Below, one piece after another: positions 1 through 10,900 of a DNA stretch of 64,000 nucleotides. Under the pieces are notes generated by a model. That model made no database searches and had not been told where the DNA came from. It saw nothing but the letters and a program-made list of their open reading frames with translations. This DNA is from Dolomedes plantarius (Eukaryota; Arthropoda; Arachnida; Araneae; Dolomedidae), in the NCBI GenBank assembly GCA_907164885.2, contig OU015495.1, forward strand, positions 97,127,832-97,191,831, given 5' to 3'. Every line of letters begins with the position of its first letter. Within the stretch, counting starts at the first letter, position 1. The translations under genes were made by a program, and so were the position numbers.

Positions 1-471
1 CTCTAAATCGAGCAGTATTTATACAAGCCAGTAACATAACATTGACATATTTGCATAAAATACACTGGAAAGGAAAAATAACAAACCATGGGGAAAATAA
101 ACGAAAAACAACATTTCTCAGATGTATGACGTCAAAGTTGCGGTGACGCCATTACTTGTTAGATAATAAGTGCTACATCAGTCTAAAACGATAGCATGAA
201 TGTCGGAAAGTAATACAAGTAAATGAACTAATAAACTGAAGTTTAGATAGCCCTTTTAAGGTTCATTTTCCTAACAAAAATTGTTGCCCTAAATCATCTT
301 TTCATGTTTTTTCCATATTTTCAAAAAATTAAAGTTTAATTACAAATTTTTTACGTCTATTTTTTGTATGCGCATTGATACGCGTGTACTATCCATTTTA
401 TGCCAATACGTGGCTGTCTAGCACGGTTTTCTTAACTTTTTTGCCTGGTCCCCTAATTTTTTTGAGCAGTG
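1..471. mobile_element. Possible right end of a Tc1-like element (start outside or lost)
   Basis: The segment ends in TTTTTTTGAGCAGTG directly followed by TA at 472-473. Read in reverse, this starts CACTGCTCAAAAAAATT, the form of a Tc1-like terminal inverted repeat beside its TA target. No partner terminus and no transposase are visible to the left, so the internal extent is unknown. Bases 1-359 show nothing else I can name. Confidence 0.35.
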
Positions 472-716
472 TATATATATACAGTATACCCACTAAAGTC
501 CTTCCCCACCCTCTTTACTTCGGAACAGCTGCTGCTATATTCATAAAAGTGTTGTCTACGTATAGTAAAGTAGCCATGCGCTACTGAATGAAACCACCTA
601 CCGCGCCACCTGGTGGAAAACTGTGGAGTTAGCATTCCTATTTCGAAAACGGAACGAGAAAGGGAAAAAAAGTGATTTACAAATTTGTAGAAAATCATCG
701 ATTTTGTACCTGCAAA

Positions 717-1214
717 ACAGAGATTATCAGAAATATGTATTGTTCATAAATATTACATATGCTGTGGTAGATGATACCATTTCAAAAGGTTACAAAAGAG
801 GCTCAGAGTTTCAACCATTACAAGAGATGCAAGCGTTACAGTCACGGACCATGGATTGGCGGACGCGTTCGAAAAGACCTGGATTTACTTGGACCTGGTT
901 GCCTGGCTCCCAGGCTCTCCGGATTTAAGAAACCTGGATTTTCTTTCTTTGAGGTATACTTAAAGGTGCTGTGTATAAGACACATATCGAATATGAAATG
1001 GATCTGGTTGCAAGAATTTTTTGCGTTGCTCCAGATATCCAAGCAAATCCAGGTGTTTTCGAACATGCCCGTCAATCCATGGTCCATCGCTGTAACGCTT
1101 GCATATCTTGTAATGGTGGAAACTTTGAGCATCTTTTGTAACCTTTTGAAATGGTGTTATCTACAACAGCGTATGTAATATTTATGAGCAATAAATATTT
1201 CTGATAATCTCTGT
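717..1214. repeat. Fold-back: two 177-bp inverted arms around a 144-bp loop
   Basis: Bases 717-893 and 1038-1214 are reverse complements of each other at roughly 88-90% identity by eye, with equal arm lengths. The outer edges are ACAGAGATTATCAG and its complement; the inner edges are GGATTTACTTGGA and its complement. A transcript through it would form a long imperfect hairpin. Reading frames seen here are by-products of the palindrome, not genes. The right side continues to a possible transposon end at 1352; a matching left end is not evident. Confidence 0.75.
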
Positions 1215-1352
1215 CTCGTATTCCTTAATTTCTTGTCCCTCTCATACCACTTTCCATGACGTTTGCGACCATCGGTTGCTATGCAATTTTGAATCCTTTT
1301 GACATGCCCTACCTCCCCTTAAAGTTTGTCCCAATCATTATGGGACACCCTG
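1215..1352. mobile_element. Possible transposon terminus ending GGGACACCCTG
   Basis: The stretch right of the fold-back runs to CATTATGGGACACCCTG and then directly into a short (TA)n tract at about 1353-1370. Read in reverse it starts CAGGGTGTCCCATAATG, a layout like a DNA transposon terminal repeat. I cannot find a convincing copy at the left, so the type is unassigned. Confidence 0.35.
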
Positions 1353-1370
1353 TATATATATATATATATT

Positions 1371-2760
1371 CTTAAGTTTATCGTCGTTTGAAGTTGGACA
1401 AAAGTTTTAATTCATGGTTTGACAAACGTATGTTAGAAAAAAATTTCGAATGCTTTCCCCAAAAAAACTAACTTAGGAAAAGTCTGGTTTGATACTTCTT
1501 TCTGCCCATTGGTCTGTTTAATTTCGACATGTCTGAATACTGTGGAAAGTATCTTTTCTAATTTTAATATGAATACATGCATGTTAGGCTTTCACACATA
1601 ATGCTGGATTTACTTAATGGGAGATGCTATGCATACCTGCACTGTCGAGAGCCCAAACTAAATGCTTGAAACCTGTCAAGGGAAATGTACATCTCACTGT
1701 ACTCAAATTTAACATAATTTATACTCGGTATTATCCCCTCAATATTTAAACGTAATTGCGGGTGATCTAGGGAACATTGAATATTTTAATATAATAATTA
1801 GATTATAAATGACATTTTTTTTAATTTGAAAAATGACGAAATAATTTCAATATTTTTAATCTGATGTGAATTTCAATGTTGTATTTGAAGCAAGAATTCG
1901 TTTCATGTATAGCGAATTAATTAATCGGTGAATGCGCTATGAAATATAACACCCATTTCATACATCATGATATAATAACCATACCATACAACTTTTTATT
2001 CCTTGCAAATATATTACTAACCCACACATTTATAATAATTGTAAAAGTAACGTGGTTCGTAAATATCTATTGTCAAGGATAAATAGAGAAGGAAATAGTT
2101 TACTGTCAAGTCCTTTTTAAAATACAACCCAAAATACCCAACCCCATCTCCAAATACCCAATTTGAAGAGCTTAGTGCAATATATTTGATGGATAGTTTC
2201 TAGCAACAGATCTCTTCCCAGGAAGAGGTTAAAAAAAGCATATAAATCCTTAACGATATAGTTAAATAAAGATGTTTTTAGAACAGATTCCAAGTTACGA
2301 TAAACTCTGTATTTTCCAGATTTATTTCTCGTTGTCTGGATATCGCTTTTCTTCAGTACTTGGTAGAGTATTTTCAACTTATAAAGTCAATCACGCATAG
2401 TATAGCATGCAGAAATGATATCAGTTTAAATTCCTTTCAAAGTTAAGAATTAAAATAGAAATTATGTAATATATCTGTTTTGTTTACAAAAACTTGCAAT
2501 TTGCTTTTATGAATGTATGTATTAGTGTCCCCGTTCATCAGGTATGCTACAATAAAGTATTAAATTGAATGCACTGACTTCGAATCCATATTTATTTTTA
2601 AAGATGCCAGTTGCAATAATATCAATGGTAATATTAATCATTTCATAGAAATGATAATAATCGTTAAATTTTTCCAAAAACAGTTTTAATTTTTAAGCGA
2701 GAATTATTAATATTTTTTGCCCATAGAAATTTGTAACTATAAAATCTATGTGCTCTTTAT
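1371..2760. other. No recognisable feature
   Basis: AT-rich DNA with short random reading frames only. The longest, on the minus strand at 2117-2377, has no motif I recognise and is probably spurious. Confidence 0.5.
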
Positions 2761-2764
2761 TTAA

Positions 2765-3354
2765 CCCTTCAGCGGGCGGGCCTGTGTACAAAATGTACAA
2801 TTTCGTAATTTTGAATGGTTTGTTTTTACATGTAAGGTTTCAATGTTCTAAGCAGTTTCTATTTATAGCTACACCCTTTCTAATACAGGTCTGATTTTCT
2901 GACCCTTGTATTCCTTTCCATTCATTCTTAGTCCTGAATTTAACCGGGGTAAACCAGCGATTATACTGGATTACAATACGACAAATGTAGGAGTTGATGT
3001 AGTCGATCAAATGTGCAGCTATTACACGGTATCCCGCATATCACGAAGATGGACAATCTCATTGTTTTTTAGGTTTTTGGACATAATAGGAATCAATTCA
3101 CAAGTTGTCCTTAGATCCAATAAACTGGGCACTTTTGAAATAAGGCGATTGTATCTGCATTCTTTGGCTTTATATTATAAATATATATCAATATTATCAA
3201 CATTTTATATCTTGCCATAAAAAGAAGAATTATTATTTTCAATTTGATAATAAAAAGTTTATTACAAAAGGAATAATCAAGGTTGAAAGAGACATTGCAC
3301 TTTGTGCCACGCACTCCCACTGATGTTCCAAAAATTGGTGCGACCGCTGAAGGA
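2765..3354 (+). mobile_element. piggyBac-type miniature element, copy 1
   Basis: The element starts CCCTTCAGCGGGCGGGCC and, read from the other end, starts TCCTTCAGCGGTCGC. It is flanked on both sides by TTAA (2761-2764 and 3355-3358), the target used by piggyBac transposases. It is only 590 bp long and keeps just the last part of a transposase frame, so it is an internally deleted, non-autonomous copy. A second copy of the same deletion form lies at 15751-17699. Confidence 0.85.
2933..3185 (+). pseudogene. C-terminal remnant of a piggyBac transposase
   Basis: The translation contains KPAIILDYN, then GVDVVDQMC and YTVSRISRRWTISLFF, the order seen at the end of the piggyBac catalytic domain (DDE_Tnp_1_7). 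In that family the two Asp of the GVDxxDQ motif belong to the catalytic acidic set. Everything upstream (N-terminal region, first two catalytic Asp) is missing because the element is internally deleted. The frame runs on after the conserved block into AT-rich sequence and stops near 3220. No function is expected beyond serving as part of a non-autonomous element. Confidence 0.8.
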
Positions 3355-3358
3355 TTAA

Positions 3359-4440
3359 ACATCTACCATCATATGCAAATAATAAAAAAAGAATTGAAAA
3401 GTATCCATTTTGATAAACTGGGATTAAAAAAAAACCCAGAGGGAAACCCCATAGCTTAAAATGGGAGATAAGATATGCAATGCCAGTTGATGCGCCATTC
3501 TATGTAACAAAATGCAAGAAGAGCAGAGTAGAGGGAATACGATTAGCTGTCAAATATAAACCAGACTCAAATTTTGATGGACAGAACCAAAAAATGAACA
3601 GAACAACTTTTAAATTTTATTTGAAAGCTAAAATCTAGAAGGAAAAACTGAAGAAAAGAAAAGTTTTTTATTAAATTTCTTTTCTTCAGATAAATATTGA
3701 AGTCACTTGTATAAAGGAAGTTTGCGGAAAGAATTCGGAGATTCTCAAAAAAATTAAAAATATCACTTGAAAACAATTAAAAAAACACATTTCATGACTG
3801 GAAATAAATCGCCAATAGACGACGACAATATCTTTTGTACGCCATAAATCTCGCCATATGTTTTTCTTCCCTGCAACTATCCTTCAAAATGCATTTCTTA
3901 CTTGAAAGAGTTTCTTCCAGGAGGTGTCTAAACTGGCGCCCTATCCATCAAACACTTGGCACTGAGCATTGCGTAAAGATTATACAGAACATTCAACAAA
4001 GGCATGCCTTCATTTTCTATTGCGTTGCCTCAGAAAAAAAAAGCCCGCAATCAATAGCCTTCATGTTTTAGATAGCCTGAAATACTGCTGAAAATGTTTT
4101 AAGTATTGACTTCGCTTAAAAAACACGAAATTCCTGTAATTCTCATAATAGACGACGGGTTCCTTGTATTAGTTAAAGAAATGTTTCGATTTATAAGACA
4201 AGTAAATATAATAAGGTCTTGTGATGATTGTTGTAAGTTGTGTAGAATTTATGAAAATTAAATGCTAAGCTTCAAAATTTGTTTACACCCCTTTTCAATG
4301 ATAAAAATTTCCAGGATATAAATTTTGGGTGAAAGAGGGATTTCTATTACAGCTCAATTGCAAAATAAGTTAGCTAAATTTTGATTTTGGATGATTTTTT
4401 TTATTTGAAATTTTAATTCTCGTAGACGTGGTACAAACTT
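3359..4440. other. No recognisable feature
   Basis: AT-rich sequence. The reading frames at 3567-3776 (minus) and 3835-4071 (plus) show no known motif. Confidence 0.5.
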
Positions 4441-4705
4441 TTACTTTTTTTTCAAATATAGATTTCTCCAGTGTACCCAGATGAACTGAAATACTGTTTC
4501 TCCAGTGTATTCAGCTGCCTTGGACGTAGGGTTTCGCCTTGTTGTCAGTTGCTTATAGCAAGGACGAAACTCACGTCCAAACCTGCTAAGTACGCTGGAT
4601 ATGTACATATTTGAAATTTTGGCTCTCCTACTAGGGCGTTTGCGCAAGATATTAACGTACGCGTGTTTACGTGCTCAAAGACGTGCGCAAGATATTAACA
4701 TAACG

Positions 4706-4870
4706 CTCGTTAACGTACCATGTCAATGTCACCATACTTTTCAACCAGGATTTACTAAGGAGCTCATATCAAGAACGAAATCTAGCTACAATGCTACTGG
4801 GTAAACTGGAGTTGTAAATATTAGCAATCGACTCCTCCCATAAGGCGGAGTATTTTGTGCTCTATGCATT
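4706..4870 (+). repeat. 165-bp direct repeat, copy 1
   Basis: Bases 4706-4870 recur at 6006-6170 in the same orientation, about 94% identical by eye (roughly 9 differences) and exactly 1300 bp apart. Edges are sharp: it starts CTCGTTAACGTACC and ends CTCTATGCATT. It has no TG...CA ends, so I do not call it an LTR. Confidence 0.8.
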
Positions 4871-6005
4871 ATATTGCTGCAGAATTGGTATATTAGTGTA
4901 AAACATTTGAATATTGCACTGACATTATGTAACCTTGTACTTGGAGTAGCTTTAAAATCTCCAAAGTAATAACTGTGTTTATAATTTAACTTTCGGTATT
5001 CCAGTTAACTTAGGTGGGAGTACGTTGAAAATTATATCGCGTGAGGCAGCAAATGTTTTATTTAAAGAAATTTTATCTAATATTATCTTGTTACGTTTAT
5101 TTATTATATTTTTCTTTTGTGGTAAATGTAAATTTTATTTTGATTTTCTTTTAACTGTGTCATTTTAGTGGCAGAGTTGTGGCAAGAGATATCGTTTTCT
5201 TGCTCTATTTAAGAGAGTGCTGAGCCTTTTTTAGGCTGGTAGATCAGTGAGTTTACGTTGCAACAAACGTGTTTTACCACACAATTTGGAGTCTTATGAG
5301 TAATTTTTATCTTCTGACATTGAAGTATTTGGTGATATCTCTGTCAAATATATCAATATCAGGATATTTATTGATATTGAAATATTTGACTTTTTAATTT
5401 CGCTTGAAGGGGATACATTTTCCCCTTCAAGAGCTCTAAATTGTGTAGGGCAATTCGTGGTAGACGATAGATCTATCGGTTGTGGGCTGGGTAGTTGCAC
5501 TTTGCCAGTAAAAATTAAGAGAAATTCCGCATTTCGAATTATTTTCCCAACAACAAAGAAATAGCCAACCTCCCCGATTTCGACCCAAGGGAATGCTACA
5601 GGCGTCCTAACGCCACTTCGATTATAATCAAAGTGGATAAATAATTATTTATCCTGGTCTCCTTCTCCATTCATAACTTTCCATCCTCTAAATTCCAAAT
5701 TACAATAGCCCGGCGCTTCTAGTTCTAACCTGTCATTCTGTGAGGAATCGACCTCAAGACTATCTCACCAACTTCAGCTAAATCTTCTGCTACCGTGTCC
5801 CCTTTTATCAATTCTACCACACTCAATCGTTTTCAAAATGATATTTATTTATTTATTTATTTATATTTATATATTTATATTTATATATTTATATATTTAA
5901 TTATTTTTACTTTCAATGTCAACACTTTTCTTTTTATCCTGAGAATGGAAATATAGCCACAAAAAATTATCCATACCGAGGATATGGAGCTCTACTCTGC
6001 GGTAC
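4871..6005. other. Spacer between the 165-bp repeats
   Basis: No gene recognised. It contains a perfect 11-bp hairpin at 5403-5431 (CTTGAAGGGGA, 7-base loop, TCCCCTTCAAG), a palindromic AT stretch near 5335-5390, and an ATTT/ATATTT-rich low-complexity tract at about 5843-5902. Confidence 0.55.
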
Positions 6006-6170
6006 CTCGTTAACGTACCATGTCAATGTCACCATACTTTTCGACCAGGATTTACTAAGGATCTCATATAAAGAACGAAATCTAGGTACAAGGCTACTGG
6101 GTACGCTGGAGTTGTAAATATTAGCAATCGGCTCCTCCGATAAGGCGGAGTATTTTGTGCTCTATGCATT
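6006..6170 (+). repeat. 165-bp direct repeat, copy 2
   Basis: Second copy of the 4706-4870 repeat, with the same edges. It ends 57 bp before the inferred 5' end of the Helitron at 6228. Confidence 0.8.
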
Positions 6171-6227
6171 TGTCATATTTAGAAAAAAATTGCATAGCGT
6201 TGTTCCATGTATTGCTCTTCGATCTAA

Positions 6228-7609
6228 TCTATATATATAAAAATGAATGTTTGTTTGTTTGTTCGTATTTTATGCGCTGCCGTACCGTTCATCCGATTGC
6301 GATGAAACTTGGAATGAACTTATGAACTTATGATGATATTTCTTGCGATGAACTTATTGCTTGAACTTGCGCGAAGGTTATAGACTATTTTGATCCCGCT
6401 ACGACGTTCCATTCCCGAATTATGTTAGAACAAGATTTCACGGTATCAACGGATACTTTTTGTTCAAAGCCATTGTAAGATTTTATTGTTGCCACTTAAA
6501 TTATAACATTTCCGCAAGAATAAATAGACATGAATTAAAAACGTGATTTATTCATATATTGGCGCATGCAAGAATGAACTTCATGTATTATTTTCATATA
6601 CGTGGCAACGCCGGAATATTTCTTTTTAAAAATGAAAATATAAGGATGGAAAGTCATTCATTTTCAATGAATGTTATCTATCAATTTCATGAATTGAAAC
6701 TATCCCAAGCTACCTATTAAAACTCAAATATACTGCAGGACACGTTGACGTAGCTAGAAACACGTGCGTTTAGCCTAGAGGCGATGATTTATATAATTGA
6801 AGTGACATTGAAACATAGCAGATGATTTAGTTTTGAGAAAGAATTGCAATCATGAAATACGTGTATATTATAATTAGGAAAGTCTGAAAGTGGCATTGAA
6901 ACGTAGCAGACGATTTAGTTTTGAGGAAGAATTCCAAGCATGAACTACGTTTACATACTTTTTCTATAATAATTACCAGATTTGCTGTGTTTTAATATTG
7001 AATGTGATCTCAATCCATTCAAACATTATTGATTATTTTTCTATAATAATAAATCCATTCAAACGTTATTGACTCGCTGTAAATTAATGTTTTAAAATGC
7101 CCAAAAAGATGAGAGCAACTTTTAACAATGCAGAAGTAAGGGGAAAATGTCAAAGATTGTTGAGAAATGAGCAATGTGATGAAAAAAAAAAACAGAAGCG
7201 CGCGAAGCCAACAGAATTCGAAATGCAGTTAGACAAACACAAGAATCTGAAGAAAAACATTCCCAAGCGCGCGAAGCCAACAGAATTCAAAATGCAGTTA
7301 GATGCACACAATTATCTGAAGAAAAACCATTCCCAAGAGCTCAAAGGCAATAGAATTCGAATTGAATTGATCCGAAGCAGTGAGACTGATGAAGAAACTT
7401 TTAACGCGTTGAACATACGATCGTCTTCGAGCTTCAACATCGAAAGGAGAGGAAAGCGATGAACAACGACAGCACCGACAACAAACTAATGCTATTTGCA
7501 ACCGCAAAAGAATTTTATCGAAAACTATAGAACATCATAACATGAGGCTAATCATTGAAAATATAATAACAGAAACTGAATCCCGAGCGAAGCCGGGTAA
7601 TACATCTAG
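6228..7609 (+). mobile_element. Helitron-type element, non-autonomous
   Basis: The inferred 5' end is TC (TCTATATATATAAAAATG) preceded by A, followed by TTTGTTTGTTTGTTCG and the CCGTTCATCCGATTGCGATG block that I recall from arthropod Helitron 5' ends. The 3' end has a small hairpin (CCCG-A-GC-GAA-GC-CGGG at 7582-7597), then 8 bases, then CTAG at 7606-7609. This matches the Helitron rule of 5'-TC, 3' hairpin and CTRR, with no terminal inverted repeats. The base after CTAG is C, not the expected T. It carries only a damaged N-terminal piece of a Rep/helicase gene, so it cannot move on its own. Confidence 0.7.
7097..7600 (+). pseudogene. Remnant of a Helitron Rep/helicase N-terminal region
   Basis: The frame from 7097 starts MPKKMRATFNNAEVRGK and holds two copies of a charged unit, RAKPTEFEMQLD and RAKPTEFKMQLD. 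It then meets a stop at 7460-7462. In another frame the sequence continues as YDRLRASTSKGEESDEQRQ, then RQQTNAICNRKRILSK, so a frameshift lies near 7425. Arg/Glu-rich repeats with 'ASTS...SDEQRQ' segments are, from memory, typical of the N-terminus of arthropod Helitron proteins. No Rep HUH motif or helicase motif is present. Confidence 0.55.
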
Positions 7610-7642
7610 CATATTATATTCATTTATTGACGTGTGCTTATG

Positions 7643-7949
7643 TTTTTTTTTTGTTTTGTTTTTGGCTAATGTCCCTGGGGGATGACGACATTACACCCCA
7701 GTCCGGTGTGCATATGAATACAAGACATAGAAACAGACAAATGACACAATCACAGAAGAATTTTTTTTATTGACAAACGATGACACCGGCGATGGACGAT
7801 AGGTTGCAGCTCCTCTTTCTAGACGGGGCTCCAATTGCAGGCGGAAGACTGACCGGTTCCTCAGAATACAGCCAAGTCTTATGCGGGAATCGAACCCGCA
7901 CCCCCAGCGTGGAAGGCTGATGCCTTATCCACTTAGCCACTGGGCGACC
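7643..7949 (-). mobile_element. tRNA-derived SINE (Gly-TCC-like head)
   Basis: On the minus strand the element begins with a tRNA-like head. Box A is TGGCTAAGTGG and box B is GGTTCGATTCC. An anticodon arm can be folded as TCAGC, loop CTTCCAC, GCTGG, giving anticodon TCC (glycine). The acceptor stem does not pair, so it is not a functional tRNA. The tail ends in an A-rich run. Both sides carry the 11-bp target duplication GTGTGCTTATG (7632-7642 and 7950-7960). These are the pol III promoter boxes expected of a SINE moved by a LINE reverse transcriptase. Confidence 0.85.
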
Positions 7950-8002
7950 GTGTGCTTATGTTCCATCAAATTTTTTCGTGTGCTTATGTTCCATCAAATT
8001 TT
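7949..8002 (+). repeat. Short tandem duplication at the SINE target
   Basis: CGTGTGCTTATGTTCCATC followed by AAATTTT occurs twice in a row (from 7949 and from 7977). The 11-bp SINE target duplication is therefore present three times: at 7632, 7950 and 7978. Confidence 0.8.
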
Positions 8003-8083
8003 CTGCTTTACGATCTAGTTTTCAGACAAATATAGTGTGTACTGTAAACTACTTTTTTTCAATAAGCGATATATAAATATTCA

Positions 8084-8308
8084 GGGGCCGAGGGGGCGCT
8101 GTGGTAAGCCCGCTGACTGTAGGTTCTGACGGTGCTCGGATCGAATCCCGGCGAGCGCCACTAAAATACCTCCGTTCTTGCCGCCCCTTCATAGGGAGCA
8201 TGTTAGTCTGCCTATATGGTGTTCCCCTAATAAAATGTCCATCAAAACAGTGGTGAATAACAACAGGCAAATATCTAACTATAAAGTGCCTCCGCATTGC
8301 GAAAAAAA
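8084..8308 (+). mobile_element. tRNA-derived SINE, group 1
   Basis: The head contains CTGTGGTAAGCCCGCTG (box A region) and GGATCGAATCCCGGCG (box B region). The body holds CCCCTTCATAGGGAGC and GGTGTTCCCCTAATAAAATG, and the tail is GTGCCTCCGCATTGC plus an A-run. It is bounded by a 15-bp target duplication with one mismatch (ATATATAAATATTCA at 8069-8083 and ATATATAAATATCCA at 8309-8323). It is the same type as the SINE at 27832-28072. Reading frames over it on either strand are spurious. Confidence 0.85.
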
Positions 8309-8344
8309 ATATATAAATATCCAAATTTACACATTTTGCCATAC

Positions 8345-8824
8345 TGTAAGGACTTTGCCTTAAATAAAAAACTGCCAGCCTTTTTTGTATTTAATGCTTT
8401 CATTGCATTTCTCGACTAAATACAGGTTATTTACAATATATATAATAAAATTAAATTCGTGGGTTCACGGCATCGAGGAGGAAGGTCAAACTTGAGTTGT
8501 CGCTACGCTCATTCAAGTCTGTCTAGGCCCGACAGTATCTCCTTGTCTCCGGCTCCAGCGTCACTCTGAATAACTTGGTCTCTGAATCAGTGATGTGAAA
8601 TTAACTCGCGTTCGGCGACTTTATATACTTTCGCTGAACGTTCTCGAAAAATCTGGAAAACGCCGCCCTTCTTTATTCAGTTACTTTCCCAGACGACCAG
8701 GCGCCTCCAGTCAGCCACTTCCTTTTGTAGCTGACGAACTGTTCCGCGAGCTGTCGGTAGCACTTCCGGTCTCTATGTCGCCAAGACTGTCTGTCTCCAG
8801 CCGTCGAAATCGATTATGTGCACA
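8345..8824 (-). mobile_element. Candidate solo LTR
   Basis: A GC-richer island stands out in AT-rich DNA. Read on the minus strand it starts TGTGCACATAATCG and ends AAAGTCCTTACA, the TG...CA form of an LTR. It has a TATA-like TATATAAAG in mid-sequence and AATAAA-like signals downstream. The flanking 4-mers are ATAC and ATAG, one mismatch from a target duplication. No gag or pol sequence adjoins it. It could instead be a promoter-like region, so the call is tentative. Confidence 0.4.
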
Positions 8825-8945
8825 ATAGGGTTTGGAATGCACTTGTAAAAAAACCCGGATATATGTGTGTCCAATAAGTATAAAGTGTCAATGCGAAAAA
8901 GCGAAAAAGATACCAGTTCTTGAACTGAGATTCATATATCGTTAA

Positions 8946-10742
8946 AGAAAGTACTATTTGAGCAAAATAGGGTCTGTAGACGTACTGGAAACACAAAAAT
9001 TGGAGAAAAGGCAACGTAGAAATACCTTGTTGGCTGATTTCTATAAAATAAACCAAGTTGCAAGTACTTCGAGCAAAAGTGTTTATAAATGTAAAGAAAC
9101 CACTGAGCATGAGCTGCCCGATAATGAACAGGAAGAAGAAAACAATAAGAGTGACGCTGAAAGAGATGAGCTTTTTGAACCAGATGAGAGAAAATTGAAA
9201 ACATCTAAGCCCTGGTAAATAAGGATAAAACTTAAAGCAACTGCTCTGGCAAGTGATTGGTATGTGGTATGTGACCGCGGTACAGCCGTGATTACGTCTA
9301 GTGTCCTCCAAGACTTCGGCATCATAAACGAGGAAGACTTGTCTCATGTTGTTGACAAGAACAGAGTGAAAAGAGAAAAAAATAGTAACAGGCATCATTT
9401 GCAGTCCAAAGCTATTAATGAACCTTTACGGGGTCTTTACCTTGATGGCAGGAAAGATGAGACTGTTGTGATTGAAATGGTTGGTTCTAAACGTTATCGT
9501 CGGACCCAAAAAGAAAAACATTATTCCTTGGTTCAAGAACCAAAGTCAAAATACGTTTGCCATGTTTCGCCCACTACTGGGCTTTCTAAAGACATTGCTG
9601 TGGCAATTGTTGCACATTTGGCTAAACTGAATATTTTTCTGTAGGAGCTCGATTTAATTGGAAGTGACGGAACGGGCACTAACACTGGCTGGAAAAATGG
9701 TGTCATTCGTCAAATCGAACTAAAAGTTGGTAGACCACTGCAATGGTGTATTTGCCTCCTACATTTCAACGAGCTAGTATACAGACATCTTTTCTATCAC
9801 TTGAACGGAGCTACTGCAGGACCATCATCCTTTAGTGGTAAAGTTGGTCAAAAAATGAAAGACTGTGAAAATCTTCCTGTGCCAGATTTTTTACCTATTG
9901 ACTACACTATTCCTAATGCCGACAAGAAAGAGCTGAGCAAAGACCAGCTGTATCTCGTAGATATTTTTGCAGCAAACAAATTTGGTCAATGCCCAGCGGA
10001 TTTGGAAGCTCGAGAACCATGTCCATTAGCACATTCACGATGGGTAACATCAGGAAATACAGTACTCAGACTATATATCAGTGAAGAAAACCCCTCAGAT
10101 GAACTGAAGCAGCTGCTGTGCTTAATTTTGCACTGAAACATGCCACTGTGGTTCCGCATCAAAGAAAGTGGTTATTTTTCTGAAGGTTCTAAGATTGTGT
10201 TTGTAACAATCAGATTAACACGATACCTCGCGGAACATTTGCGAAAAATAATCGACCTAGTAATAGAACGAAACTCATATTTTGCACACCACGAAAATTT
10301 AATTGTGGTTATGGTTATGGGCAAAAGACAGCATGTGAGAGAACTGGGATTATGTCGAGTTCTCAAAGATCAGGTAAATTGCAAGGGGAAAACAATTAGA
10401 GACTTTAGAGTGCCAACACCTGACTTCAACGCGATCGATGACGTTGACATGATTAAGTGGAATGTTTGAAATGTCACTCCGCCTCCTTTGCTAAGGAATG
10501 TACCCGATGAAGAAATAGTAGAAATGATCAAAATTGGCAGACCATTGATTTCAGACTTCAATAGATTTCCATGTTACACCCAAGCTGTGGAGCGTTGCAT
10601 CAAACTTGTCACAGAAGCTAGCCAAAGTGTGAGCGGTACTGAAGCTAGAGATGGCTACATAAGAAGAATCCTGTTGTGAAGGTCAGTTATGCCAGAATTT
10701 TCTTCAATAGCTGCCTTCAATGTGTCTGAGTTCAACAATCAA
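8946..10742 (+). pseudogene. Dead transposase-like gene, one frame with five in-frame stops
   Basis: A single frame can be read for about 1.75 kb without a frameshift. It is broken only by TAA 9216, TAG 9642, TGA 10134, TGA 10467 and TGA 10677. Blocks in order: CDRGTAVITSSVLQDFGII, LRGLYLDGRKDETVVIEM, YVCHVSPTTGLSKDI, LIGSDGTGTNTG, LAHSRWVTSGNTVLRLY, RHVRELGLCRVL and FPCYTQAVERCIKLVTEAS. I recall this block order from multi-copy uncharacterised arthropod proteins. The spaced acidic motifs (LDGRKD, GSDGT, QAVER) suggest a D-D-E transposase, possibly Sola-like, but I am not certain of the superfamily. The N-terminus is unclear: an upstream in-frame TAA lies at 8943 and no good ATG follows. Confidence 0.7.
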
Positions 10743-10900
10743 TAATGTGGTATAATAGGAACGACGAAAGTAAAAAGTGCAGTAAAAAAAGCATTCGCAG
10801 CAATCTTATGGAAATACTTTTTTTAAAGGTATTTTTGAATGTTTTGTTTGTACAAAAAATGTTTGAAACATACGTATAAAAATGTTTCCCTGTCTTTTAA

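Noticed and set aside
771..1178. 135-codon frame
   Set aside because: It lies across the two inverted arms of the fold-back and shows no known protein motif.
4467..4810. Inverted 15-mers CTCCAGTGTACCCAG and CTGGGTAAACTGGAG as MITE ends
   Set aside because: The match is short, lacks a target duplication, and the right copy is part of the 165-bp repeat.
7868..7945. Possible tRNA-Gly(TCC) gene
   Set aside because: Boxes A and B and an anticodon arm are present, but the acceptor stem does not pair. The segment is the head of a SINE with target duplications.
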